From: an uncultured Collinsella sp.
GTDB lineage: Bacteria > Actinomycetota > Coriobacteriia > Coriobacteriales > Coriobacteriaceae
Direction: 5' to 3'
Length of the DNA: 64,000 bases
Assembly: GCA_958407465.1 (NCBI GenBank)
Contig: CATYIV010000009.1
Location: 1-64,000 of the forward strand
A program made the position numbers and the translations under genes. Each line of letters begins with the position of its first letter. Within the stretch, counting starts at the first letter, position 1. Under the pieces are notes generated by a model that saw only the letters and a program-made list of their open reading frames with translations, was not told the origin of the DNA and made no database searches. Below, piece by piece: positions 25,254 through 33,386 of the stretch.

Positions 25254-26825
25254 ATGCGGTCGATTCTTCCCAAGGGGGAAAGCAGGAAGCGTCGCAGCAT
25301 CGCGGTGCGCGCGATCGCCTGCGTTCTCGTCGCCCTGCTCGCGCTTCCCTTCGCGGGGTGCAGTGCGAGCCCGAACGCGACCGGTGGCACGGCAGGCTCT
25401 CAGGAATACACTGTGAGCGTCTCGCTCTCCGGCGGGTCAGGGCGCGCAAGCATCGCCTCACCCACCACAATTGTGAAGGATGGCGACACCTACACCGCGA
25501 CCATCACCTGGTCGAGTTCGAACTACGACAAGATGACCGTCGACGGCGTGGACTACGCGCCCGTAAACGACGGCGGCAACTCCACGTTCGAGATACCCGT
25601 CACGCTCGACGAGGACATCGCCGTGTCGGCCGAGACCGTCGCCATGTCGACGCCGCACACCATCGACTACACGCTCTACTTCGACTCATCCACCATGAAG
25701 GAGAAATCGGGCGACGAAGCAAGCGGCGGCTCCCCTGCGGGAACGGCTTCAAGCGCCGCGGCCGACTTCCACAACGCCGATTTGGGCTGCGGCTGGAAGC
25801 CGACGGGGACGCTTCAGCTTGAATACGCCGAGCACTTCACTGTCGACGAGTTCGAAGGCGGCCTGCGGCTTATCTGCATTTCGAACGGGGAGCGCTTCCT
25901 CGTGGTGCCGCAAGATGCGAAGGTACCTGATGGGTTGAGCTCCGACATCGCGGTCATAAGGCGCCCCGCCGACAAGGTGTACCTCGTGTCGTCGGCGACG
26001 ATGTGCCTGGTCGACGCGCTCGATGCGAACGACAATATCCTCATGTCGGGCACGAAGGCCGACGATTGCTCGGTCGCGGGCTTCAAAAGCGCGCTCGAAA
26101 GTGGGGCGATCGCCTACGGCGGCAAGTACAGCGCGCCCGATTACGAGCAAATATCGGCCTCGGGCTGCACGCTCGCCATCGAGAACACCATGATCAACCA
26201 CACGCCCGATGTGAAGAAAAAGCTGCAGAAGCTCGGGCTCGTCGTGCTCACCGAACAGTCGTCGAGCGAGCCCGAAGCACTCGGGCGCGTCGAGTGGATT
26301 AAGCTTTTCGGCGTCCTATTCGACAAGGAAGACGAGGCCGCGCACCTGTTCAACGAGCAGAAGGCTCGCGTCGAGCAAACGTCGGGGCTCGCGTCGTCAG
26401 GTAAAACCGTGGCGTATTTCTACATTAACTCGAACGGGGCCGCCGTCACGCGGCGGGCGGGCGACTACGTGGCGCAGATGATCGAGCTTGCAGGCGGCAG
26501 CTACGCGCTCGATGACGCGCAGACGGCGTCGACGTCAGGTTCGTCAGTAACGCTCGAAATGGAGCGCTTCTACGCGACGGCGAAGGATGCCGACATCATC
26601 GTCTACAACGGCACCATCGACGAATCGGTTGCCACCTTGAAAGACTTCGTAGGCAAAAACGCGCTATTGTCGCAGTTCAAAGCCGTAAAGAACGGCAACG
26701 TCTGGGTCACAAGCGCCGACATGTACCAGCAGATGACTTCTACCGCCGACATTATCGACGAGCTGCACGGGGCGTTCACCGGCGATGACGCGAGCGACTT
26801 CCATTATCTGAGGAAGCTTGGCTAG
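25254..26825 (+). CDS. ABC transporter substrate-binding lipoprotein, FecB/BtuF type with an extra N-terminal domain
   Basis: This is the extracytoplasmic receptor of the uptake system. The signal peptide ends at a lipobox (LPFAGC, Cys near 36). Residues about 50-145 form the same beta-type domain as in the preceding lipoprotein. From about residue 170 a type III periplasmic-binding fold is recognisable (VIRRPADKVYLVSSATMCLVDAL, KLGLVVLTEQSSSEPEALGRVEWIKLFG, VAYFYINSNG, DADIIVYNGTIDESV, VWVTSADMYQQM). Length 523, longer than a usual BtuF or FecB because of the added domain. Ligand unknown; a corrinoid, heme or cobalt-tetrapyrrole is suggested by cbiK and the riboswitch. Confidence 0.85.
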   Translation: MRSILPKGESRKRRSIAVRAIACVLVALLALPFAGCSASPNATGGTAGSQEYTVSVSLSGGSGRASIASPTTIVKDGDTYTATITWSSSNYDKMTVDGVDYAPVNDGGNSTFEIPVTLDEDIAVSAETVAMSTPHTIDYTLYFDSSTMKEKSGDEASGGSPAGTASSAAADFHNADLGCGWKPTGTLQLEYAEHFTVDEFEGGLRLICISNGERFLVVPQDAKVPDGLSSDIAVIRRPADKVYLVSSATMCLVDALDANDNILMSGTKADDCSVAGFKSALESGAIAYGGKYSAPDYEQISASGCTLAIENTMINHTPDVKKKLQKLGLVVLTEQSSSEPEALGRVEWIKLFGVLFDKEDEAAHLFNEQKARVEQTSGLASSGKTVAYFYINSNGAAVTRRAGDYVAQMIELAGGSYALDDAQTASTSGSSVTLEMERFYATAKDADIIVYNGTIDESVATLKDFVGKNALLSQFKAVKNGNVWVTSADMYQQMTSTADIIDELHGAFTGDDASDFHYLRKLG

Positions 26826-26829
26826 CGTC

Positions 26830-27870
26830 ATGAGAAGCCGGCTTTCCATGACATACGACGAATCGGGGCGCGCCGCGCGGTGTCGAGTCGTGACGGCGCT
26901 GCTCGCTGTTGTCATCATCGTGCTCGTCGGGGCCAACCTGTGCATCGGGAGCGTGCTCGTGCCCGCAGACCACATCCCCGGCATCCTTTCGGGCGGCGCG
27001 GCCAATTCCATGGAAAGCCAAGTCATCTGGGAGATTCGCCTGCCGCGCGTGCTTTCAGCCGTGCTTCTCGGCGGGGCACTTTCGCTCTCCGGGTTCCTGC
27101 TGCAGACGTTTTTCAACAACCCCATCGCCGACCCGTTCATCTTGGGCGTCTCCTCGGGCGCAAAGTTCGTCGTCGCGCTTACGATGATCGTGCTTCTGGG
27201 CGCGAACCAGGCCATGTCCTCGCCGGCCATGGTGGCCGCAGCGTTTCTGGGATCGCTTATCACCATCGGCTTCGTGCTCCTCATCGCACGGCGCATAAGT
27301 TCCATGGCCATGCTTATCGTGGCGGGCGTCATGGTGGGATACATCTGCTCGGCGGCGACGAACTTCCTCATCGCCTTCGCCGACGACCAGTCCATCGTGA
27401 ACCTGCACAACTGGTCTTTGGGTAGCTTCTCGGGTTCGGGCTGGGACGACGTCGCGGTCATCACGGTCGTGGTGATCGCCATGAGCGCATGCGTATTCGC
27501 GATATCGAAGCCCCTTTCCGCCTTCCAGCTAGGAGAAGCCTACGCGAAAAGCGTCGGCGTGAACGTCGCACGCTTCCGCGTGGTGCTCGTCCTTCTAGCG
27601 AGCATGCTCTCCGCCTGCGTGACCGCGTTCGCTGGTCCGGTGTCGTTCGTAGGCATCGCGGTTCCACATCTCGTGAAGTCGGCGCTGAAGTCGTCGAAGC
27701 CCATCAGCGTGATTCCTGCGTGCTTCTTGGGAGGCGCCATCTTCTGCGCGGGCTGCGATTTGATCGCGCGCACGCTGTTCTCTCCCGTCGAGCTTTCCAT
27801 CAGCGCCGTCACCGCCATCTTCGGCGCGCCGGTGGTTATCGCGCTCATGCTGAAGAAGCGGGTGAGGTAG
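26830..27870 (+). CDS. ABC transporter permease, FecCD/BtuC family
   Basis: This is the membrane subunit for uptake of a siderophore-, heme- or corrinoid-type ligand. Family motifs are VIWEIRLPRVLSAVLLGGAL, GFLLQTFFNNPIADPFILG and VTAFAGPVSFVGIAVPHLV, with about eight to ten hydrophobic segments. Length is 346 from the ATG at 26830. A TTG at 26818, overlapping the preceding gene, is an alternative start, but AGGAAG lies too close to it. A single permease implies a homodimer, as in BtuC2D2. The next gene starts directly after its stop. Confidence 0.9.
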   Translation: MRSRLSMTYDESGRAARCRVVTALLAVVIIVLVGANLCIGSVLVPADHIPGILSGGAANSMESQVIWEIRLPRVLSAVLLGGALSLSGFLLQTFFNNPIADPFILGVSSGAKFVVALTMIVLLGANQAMSSPAMVAAAFLGSLITIGFVLLIARRISSMAMLIVAGVMVGYICSAATNFLIAFADDQSIVNLHNWSLGSFSGSGWDDVAVITVVVIAMSACVFAISKPLSAFQLGEAYAKSVGVNVARFRVVLVLLASMLSACVTAFAGPVSFVGIAVPHLVKSALKSSKPISVIPACFLGGAIFCAGCDLIARTLFSPVELSISAVTAIFGAPVVIALMLKKRVR

Positions 27871-29160
27871 ATGGGGGAATTCATGCCGCGGCCCAAAACG
27901 CTCCGAGCGGAGTCGAACCTCGAAACCCCGGTCGAAACGCAGGCTGACGGAGCGCCGCTTTTCCGCATAAGCGACCTGTCGGCGGGCTACGACAAGAAGG
28001 TCGTAGTCGAAGGTGTCAATCTGGAGGTTCGCGCGGGCGACGTCGTGGCGTTCATCGGGCCGAACGGCTCGGGCAAGTCGACCATCTTGAAAACCATCAC
28101 ACGCCATCTTGCACCGCTTGCCGGCGCGGTAGAGCTCGACGGACGGGAGATTTCCCGATGGAAGACGGCGGAGTTCGCAAGGAACCTTGCCGTTATGCTG
28201 ACAGATCGCCCCCGGACCGAGCTCCTCACCTGCCGCGATATCGTAGAGGCGGGAAGACATCCCTACACCGGGCGAATGGGCACACTCTCGCCCGACGACC
28301 ATAGTCGGGTCGACGAGGCAATGAAAACCGCACATGTGGAAGAGCTCGCCGAGCGCGACTTCATGCAGATAAGCGATGGGCAACGCCAGCGCGTCATGCT
28401 CGCACGCGCCATCGCGCAGGATCCGCGTGTGCTCGTGCTCGACGAGCCCACGTCGTATCTCGATATCCGCTACCAGATCGACCTGCTGCGAATACTTCGC
28501 CACCTTGCGAAATCGCGGAATGTGGCTGTCATCATGTCCATCCACGAACTCGAGCTCGCGCAGAAAAGCGCCGACAAGGTGATTTGCGTGAAGGACGGCC
28601 GGGTCTTTCGCGCCGGCGCACCCGAGGACATATTCACGCGCGAGACAATTGGCGAGCTCTACGGCCTTCAGCATGGCACCTTCAACGAGCGCTTCGGCAG
28701 CGTGGAAATTGGGCGCCCACACGGTGATGCGCACACGTTCATCATCGCCGGCGCAGGTACGGGGTCGGCTGTGTTTCGCCAGCTCATCCGGCAGGGCAAG
28801 GCGTTCTACGCGGGCGTTCTGCACGAAGGGGACATCGACTGCGAGCTCGCGCGCGACCTGGCGACGGAATGCGTGGCCGAGCGCGCCTTCGAGCCGATCG
28901 GGGATAAAACCATAGCCCGCGCCAAAGAGCTCCTCGTCCACTGTGCGCGCCTTATTGTGTGCCCCGCCGCCTTCGGCACCATAAACGCCCGCAACGCAGA
29001 GCTCGTCGAGTTCGCACGCTCGCATGGTATCGAGGTCGTGCGAGCGTGCGAAGGCGCATCGGAAGATTCCCAATTGGATACGCCTAGGCGCGGTCCAAGA
29101 AATCGTCCGCACCCCCTATCTGACCCTATTTCACCGCAACTTAGAGAGCGTAAGGTATAA
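27871..29160 (+). CDS. ABC transporter ATP-binding protein, FecE/BtuD family, with C-terminal domain and altered C-terminus
   Basis: Energises the uptake system. Walker A is GPNGSGKST near residue 65, Walker B is VLVLDEPTSYLDIRYQ, and the switch histidine is in MSIHELELAQ. The signature is ISDGQRQR rather than LSGGQ. After the ATPase domain (to about residue 270) comes a Rossmann-like domain with FIIAGAGTGSAVFRQLIRQG and IVCPAAFGTINARNAELVEF, seen in some corrinoid-type transporter ATPases. The last residues (ISPQLRERKV) are encoded by the half palindromic repeat, so the natural C-terminus has probably been replaced. ATG 27883, preceded by GGGGGA, is an alternative start. Confidence 0.86.
   Translation: MGEFMPRPKTLRAESNLETPVETQADGAPLFRISDLSAGYDKKVVVEGVNLEVRAGDVVAFIGPNGSGKSTILKTITRHLAPLAGAVELDGREISRWKTAEFARNLAVMLTDRPRTELLTCRDIVEAGRHPYTGRMGTLSPDDHSRVDEAMKTAHVEELAERDFMQISDGQRQRVMLARAIAQDPRVLVLDEPTSYLDIRYQIDLLRILRHLAKSRNVAVIMSIHELELAQKSADKVICVKDGRVFRAGAPEDIFTRETIGELYGLQHGTFNERFGSVEIGRPHGDAHTFIIAGAGTGSAVFRQLIRQGKAFYAGVLHEGDIDCELARDLATECVAERAFEPIGDKTIARAKELLVHCARLIVCPAAFGTINARNAELVEFARSHGIEVVRACEGASEDSQLDTPRRGPRNRPHPLSDPISPQLRERKV
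29124..29143. repeat. Half copy of the palindromic repeat (right edge of island)
   Basis: CCCTATTTCACCGCAACTTA is identical to the right arm of the 39570-39640 copy. No matching left arm lies within 70 bases upstream. It forms the end of the ATPase reading frame and marks the change back to lower-GC sequence. Confidence 0.85.
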
Positions 29161-29275
29161 CGCTTCACCCCAAATCAAATTGATTCGTTGAATAGACACA
29201 TTACAAATCTTTAGACTTCGTTTAATCCACAAGTGGGTATTATCACACACAAGGCGAACGTGAAAGGATATACCC

Positions 29276-30709
29276 ATGTCGCTTACACAGTCAGCAGAGC
29301 GTGCAGCGCTCAACAAGCTCATCGATTATCTCGACGACAACCCGCAAGAAAACATCGACAAAATCATGGACCTCGTGAACAAGCTGGTCCCCAATCGCGT
29401 ATTTCCTGTACAGCGAGAGGCATTCACCAATGTCATCAAGAGCCGCGGCAATTGGTATGACCTGATCATGCGTGTGTTCAGCCTTAATCCCCAGATGCGA
29501 ACCAAACTGCTTAAGACCCTCATTGTCGACGCCAACCTGCTAGCTTGGCCAGAGCAGGAAAAGAACCGCGAAAAGTACCAGTGCAACGTTCCGTGGGCCA
29601 TCCTGCTCGATCCCACGAGCGCCTGCAACCTGCATTGTACGGGCTGCTGGGCCGCCGAGTACGGCTACAAGCAGAATCTCTCGTTCGAAGACATCGACTC
29701 TATCGTTACGCAGGGCAAAGCTCTGGGTACCCACATCTACATCTACACTGGTGGCGAGCCATTGGTGCGCAAGCGGGACCTCATCCGGATTTGCGAGAAG
29801 CACCAGGACTGCGCATTCCTGTGCTTTACCAACTCCACGCTGATCGACGAGGCCTTCTGCGACGACATGATTCGCGTAGGTAATTTTGTCCCCGCCATCA
29901 GCGCCGAGGGCAATGAGCACACCACCGACGACCGTCGCGGCGAAGGTACCTACGCAAAGATCGAGCATGCAATGAAACTCCTGCGCGAGCGCGACTTGCC
30001 ATTTGGTATCTCCACCTGTTGGACCAGCGCCAATGCCGATACGGTTGCTACTGAGGAGAACATGGACTGGATGATCGGCGAGGGAGCACTCTTCTGCTGG
30101 TACTTCCACTTTATGCCGGTTGGCCGCAATGCAACCCCCGAGCTCATGCCCACGCCCGAGCAGCGCGAGCACATGTATCACTTTATCCGCGAAATGCGCG
30201 AGAAGAAGCCGCTGTTTACGCTCGACTTTCAAAACGACGGCGAGTTTGTAGGCGGGTGTATCGCCGGAGGTCGCCGCTACCTGCACATCAACGCCGCCGG
30301 AGACGTGGAGCCGTGCGTGTTCATCCATTACTCAAACGCCAACATCCACGATGTGAGCTTACTCGACGCGCTGCGCTCTCCCCTCTTTATGAAGTACTAC
30401 GAAAACATGCCGTTCAACGACAACTACCTCAAACCATGCCCCATGCTCGAGAATCCCGACGTGCTGCCCAAAATGGTTGCCGAGAGTGGCGCAATGAGCA
30501 CCGACCTAATCGAGAAGGAGTCACCCGAGCAGCTGCGCGAAAAGACCCAGGCTACCGCCGAGGCATGGTCACCTGTCGCCGACCGCATCTGGAACGACTC
30601 CGACGATCCGCTATACGCCAAGCGTCACGAGGATAAGTCACAAGGCATGGCCGATAGCGACATGCACAAGTTCGAAAAACAGGGCCGCACACTCAAAAAC
30701 GGCGATTAA
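29276..30709 (+). CDS. Radical SAM/SPASM-type protein, function unknown
   Basis: Probable radical SAM enzyme of 477 residues. A roughly 110-residue helical N-terminal region leads into the radical SAM core with the cluster motif CNLHCTGC. YIYTGGEPLVRKRDL is the GGE motif, and AISAEGNEHTTDDRRG follows. A C-terminal region has cysteines in GGCIAGGRRYLHINAAGDVEPCVF and KPCPML, as in SPASM-like auxiliary cluster domains. No small peptide substrate gene is evident next to it, which argues against a plain peptide maturase. AAAGGA lies upstream of ATG 29276. Its neighbour on the other strand is a TetR regulator. The substrate is not inferable. Confidence 0.85.
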   Translation: MSLTQSAERAALNKLIDYLDDNPQENIDKIMDLVNKLVPNRVFPVQREAFTNVIKSRGNWYDLIMRVFSLNPQMRTKLLKTLIVDANLLAWPEQEKNREKYQCNVPWAILLDPTSACNLHCTGCWAAEYGYKQNLSFEDIDSIVTQGKALGTHIYIYTGGEPLVRKRDLIRICEKHQDCAFLCFTNSTLIDEAFCDDMIRVGNFVPAISAEGNEHTTDDRRGEGTYAKIEHAMKLLRERDLPFGISTCWTSANADTVATEENMDWMIGEGALFCWYFHFMPVGRNATPELMPTPEQREHMYHFIREMREKKPLFTLDFQNDGEFVGGCIAGGRRYLHINAAGDVEPCVFIHYSNANIHDVSLLDALRSPLFMKYYENMPFNDNYLKPCPMLENPDVLPKMVAESGAMSTDLIEKESPEQLREKTQATAEAWSPVADRIWNDSDDPLYAKRHEDKSQGMADSDMHKFEKQGRTLKNGD

Positions 30710-30742
30710 TGCTGCCCTACACGACAAACGCTCAGAAATGAA

Positions 30743-30790
30743 GCGGAGCAGTCTCGAGGCTCATCTTCGAGGCTGCTCCGCCTTACCATC
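30743..30790 (+). terminator. Hairpin after the radical SAM gene
   Basis: GCGGAGCAG (30743-30751) pairs with CTGCTCCGC (30773-30781), extended by CTCGAG/TTCGAG pairing inside. Only a short T-containing tail follows. It could also act for the convergent tetR gene. Confidence 0.6.
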
Positions 30791-30803
30791 AAAACAGTTT
30801 TAC

Positions 30804-30873
30804 TAAGTTGCGGTGAAATAGGGACCAGAACGGCCTTCCAATAACCAAAACAATCCCTATTCCACCGCAACTT
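30804..30873. repeat. 70-bp palindromic repeat, copy 2
   Basis: Left arm TAAGTTGCGGTGAAATAGGG and right arm CCCTATTCCACCGCAACTT (one base differs), separated by about 30 unrelated bases. It lies between the convergent radical SAM and tetR genes, in normal chromosome outside the island. Confidence 0.85.
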
Positions 30874-30897
30874 CTATAAGTTGTTGAATTATCGATG

Positions 30898-31509
30898 CTA
30901 TTCGAAGCGAGATTCCAGACTCGACAGACCGTTGAGAGTCAGATCGTTGGCGACCCCAGAGACGCGCTCGATAGGAACCGAACCGTCAGACAGCGCCCAC
31001 GTGCGATAGATACCGATAATACCCGACAGCAAAAACGCCAGATAGTAGTCGAACATTTCGTCCTTGAGACCTTGAGGCAGAAGATCGCGCTCGGCAATCT
31101 CGTGCTCGAGCGGCGCACGAAGACGAGCCATAAAATCATCGAGCGGAATGTTCTCGATCAGCTGACGATTGAGCACCAAGTTGTTGCACAGTGCCTCGTT
31201 AACGGTTTTAAAGAAGGTCGCCGCCGCGCCCAGGGCGCGCTCGTTGGTGTCGCCGTCCATGGAAGCAAGCGTTTTCTCGACCGAGTCGACAATCATCTCC
31301 ACCACATCGACGGCAATGGCATCGAGCAGGCCGTCAACCGTGCCAAAGTGAACGTAAAAGGTCTTGCGGTCGACATTGGCCTCGCGCGCGATGGCACTCA
31401 CCGTAATGTCTGCCAGCGGCTTTTCCATGAGCAGGCGCTCGAAAGCGGAAAGGATGGCATTGCGGCTGCGAACGATGCGGCGGTCAAGACGCGGTTTGCT
31501 GGTTGCCAT
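30898..31509 (-). CDS. TetR/AcrR family transcriptional regulator
   Basis: DNA-binding repressor-type protein of 203 residues. The N-terminal helix-turn-helix is clear (RNAILSAFERLLMEKPLADITVSAIAREANVDRKTFYVHFGTVD region, residues about 14-56). The C-terminal ligand domain is not assignable to a ligand. ATG 31509 is preferred over 31515 because GAAGGG lies eight bases upstream of it. It is convergent with the radical SAM gene and 116 bases downstream of the flippase-like gene, which it may control. Confidence 0.9.
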   Translation of the reverse strand: MATSKPRLDRRIVRSRNAILSAFERLLMEKPLADITVSAIAREANVDRKTFYVHFGTVDGLLDAIAVDVVEMIVDSVEKTLASMDGDTNERALGAAATFFKTVNEALCNNLVLNRQLIENIPLDDFMARLRAPLEHEIAERDLLPQGLKDEMFDYYLAFLLSGIIGIYRTWALSDGSVPIERVSGVANDLTLNGLSSLESRFE

Positions 31510-31625
31510 GGGCATGTCCCTTCGATATGCGAGCATTCATCAACAGATGAGAGATAATCTACGTAAGAGGATTATCCCCCATACAGTACAAATATGCCCC
31601 GCATCATGAAGAACGCACGACTGCC

Positions 31626-32933
31626 CTACTGCGACTTAGGGTGCTTCTTCTTATTGAGTGCCGACGGAGATACGCGAATACCATCGCCTGTCTGGCGCAC
31701 ATAGGCCTTATGAGCCGGCTTAGCGGTCCCAGAAGCCTTCTGAGCGTGCTTCTTGGGATCAACGGTAACAGCATTAGTGGGGTGCGGCTTAGTGGGCGCA
31801 GAGGGCGTCTGAGGCGTGCGGCCGAGCTTGCGCATCACGCGATCCCAGCGCGCATGGATGCTCTCGTTGTGGGCGCTCTTAAGTCCCAACAGGGGCGCAG
31901 CCAAAATGGTCGGCGCAATAAACGTAATGAGACGCCACAGCAGATAGCCGGCGGTCGAAGCCGACCCAAAGAAATGACCCAAGAACAATGCAAAGCCGCC
32001 CTCAGCGCCACCAGTTCCACCGGGCAGGGGGACCGCAGAGCTCAACAGCTGGACAAAGGCGCTCGCGGCCATGACCGAGAAAAAGTCGACCTCATGGTGG
32101 CCAAAGGCAAGCATCAGGAAATACGGCACGAGGTAGAAAAACGCGAGCTGCAGCATGGTGATGACCACCGTGAGCAGCATGGACGAAAAGTGGCCAGCCG
32201 AAAGCTTGAACTTCTCAGAGAACGAGTAGATCTCGCCATCGACAAACGTGCGCCAACCCTCGATCTTAGTGGCCGAGACACCAATGCGCTCGAGCCAATT
32301 GATGATGCAATGGGCGACGCGCGTGACGGTCTTAGGCATGAGCGCGACGGCGAAGATGCCAAGCAAGATGCAGCAGTGCCCACCAAAGCTAAAGACACAC
32401 AGCAGCGTCATGTCGCCATAGCGCTCGGCAAAAAAAGGCATGCGAGCAAGCAGTAGGATAGCGCCCCAGGCAACGAGGCCAAACTGATACACGATAAAGC
32501 GCGTGAACTGCGTGGCGCCGGCCTCGCCCACGTTTTGGCCGGCCTTGGTCAGGCGATAGATCTGAGCCGGGGTGGAGCCCATCATCATGGGCGTCAGGTT
32601 GCCAAAGAAGATGCCACTCGCCTCGACCGAGATCAGGTCGCGGATGCCGACGGGCGAATTGGGATCGAGCCAGACGGCGATCGCATAGGCCACAATGCCA
32701 AAGAACAGGTACATGAACATGCAAAGACACGCGACAACGAGCCATGACGCCTGGACGCTCGACATAGCGGCCCAGAACTGCCCCATCTGCCCGGTTACCA
32801 CCAGATAGACGATATAACCTACCAGCACGACGCCGATAAAGATGGCGCCGCGGCGTGCGCTCTTATTGTCATCTCCGCCCGAGGCCTCAACCTCGACCTG
32901 GGGCTTAGACGTATGCTGAGAGGACTCCGTCAT
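31626..32933 (-). CDS. Flippase-like integral membrane protein (LPG synthase transmembrane / UPF0104 family)
   Basis: The 435-residue membrane protein has about eight helices. The family pattern is seen in FFGNLTPMMMGSTPAQIYRLTKAG and in AVPLPGGTGGAEGGFALFL, the hallmark of the MprF-N/YbhN/AglD group. Such proteins are thought to move lipid-linked substrates across the membrane. The C-terminal roughly 70 residues are basic and low-complexity (KKHAQKASGTAKPAHKAY), presumably cytoplasmic. AAGGAG six bases before ATG 32933 decides the start. It lacks the soluble MprF catalytic domain. Confidence 0.85.
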   Translation of the reverse strand: MTESSQHTSKPQVEVEASGGDDNKSARRGAIFIGVVLVGYIVYLVVTGQMGQFWAAMSSVQASWLVVACLCMFMYLFFGIVAYAIAVWLDPNSPVGIRDLISVEASGIFFGNLTPMMMGSTPAQIYRLTKAGQNVGEAGATQFTRFIVYQFGLVAWGAILLLARMPFFAERYGDMTLLCVFSFGGHCCILLGIFAVALMPKTVTRVAHCIINWLERIGVSATKIEGWRTFVDGEIYSFSEKFKLSAGHFSSMLLTVVITMLQLAFFYLVPYFLMLAFGHHEVDFFSVMAASAFVQLLSSAVPLPGGTGGAEGGFALFLGHFFGSASTAGYLLWRLITFIAPTILAAPLLGLKSAHNESIHARWDRVMRKLGRTPQTPSAPTKPHPTNAVTVDPKKHAQKASGTAKPAHKAYVRQTGDGIRVSPSALNKKKHPKSQ

Positions 32934-33040
32934 GAGACTCCTTCTAACAGTCAAAATATCTTGGATATTGTACCCGTAAGGGCCATAGGCAGAACGCAAA
33001 GCTCTGGTTCAAACGGGAATTGCAGACGGTTGTTTAAAAA

Positions 33041-33073
33041 TAAAAAACCCGGCCTTCCATAGGAAGTCCGGGT
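33041..33073 (-). terminator. Terminator of the tRNA-Glu transcript
   Basis: On the minus strand ACCCGGACTTCC pairs with GGAAGGCCGGGT around a short loop and is followed by a run of six T. It is just 11 bases past the second tRNA. Confidence 0.85.
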
Positions 33074-33083
33074 ATCAGATGCG

Positions 33084-33160
33084 TGGTAGCCCGTACCAGA
33101 TTCGAACTGGTGATCTCCGCCTTGAGAGGGCGGCGTCCTAAACCGCTAGACGAACGGGCC
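33084..33160 (-). tRNA. tRNA-Glu (anticodon CTC)
   Basis: A complete cloverleaf on the minus strand: acceptor GGCCCGT/ACGGGCT with discriminator A and an encoded CCA, anticodon stem CCGCC/GGCGG with loop CTCTCAA, and T arm with GTTCGAATC. 77 bases including CCA. Confidence 0.95.
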
Positions 33161-33182
33161 ATAAGCCTCAGCAGAAAAGAAG

Positions 33183-33259
33183 TGGTAGCCCGTACCAGAT
33201 TCGAACTGGTGATCTCCGCCTTGAGAGGGCGACGTCCTAAACCGCTAGACGAACGGGCC
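33183..33259 (-). tRNA. tRNA-Glu (anticodon CTC), second tandem copy
   Basis: Identical to the copy at 33084-33160 except one base, which turns the first pair of the anticodon stem from C-G to T-G. It is the promoter-proximal copy, separated from the other by 22 bases. Confidence 0.95.
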
Positions 33260-33293
33260 ACATGACATCTGCACTGCCGTGCTGCAGGGTAAT

Positions 33294-33322
33294 ATATTAC
33301 GGGACAAAAAACGTCAGCGCAA
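33294..33322 (-). promoter_or_regulatory. Promoter of the tandem tRNA-Glu genes
   Basis: On the minus strand TTGCGC (33322-33317), a 17-base spacer, and TAATAT (33299-33294), about 35 bases before the first tRNA. Confidence 0.75.
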
Positions 33323-33337
33323 GAAGAAATTCCAAAT

Positions 33338-33356
33338 TGCCGAAAAATTGTCGGCA
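33338..33356 (-). terminator. Weak hairpin after the CCA-adding enzyme gene
   Basis: TGCCGA pairs with TCGGCA around an AT-rich loop containing TTTTT, 31 bases past the stop codon. It is weak, and is followed at once by the tRNA promoter. Confidence 0.45.
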
Positions 33357-33386
33357 GGTTATGGAACACGCAGGTAAACTAGGTAG

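Noticed and set aside
31626-32933. Full MprF lysyl-phosphatidylglycerol synthase
   Set aside because: Only the flippase-like membrane part is present; the soluble aminoacyl-transfer domain is absent and replaced by a basic tail.
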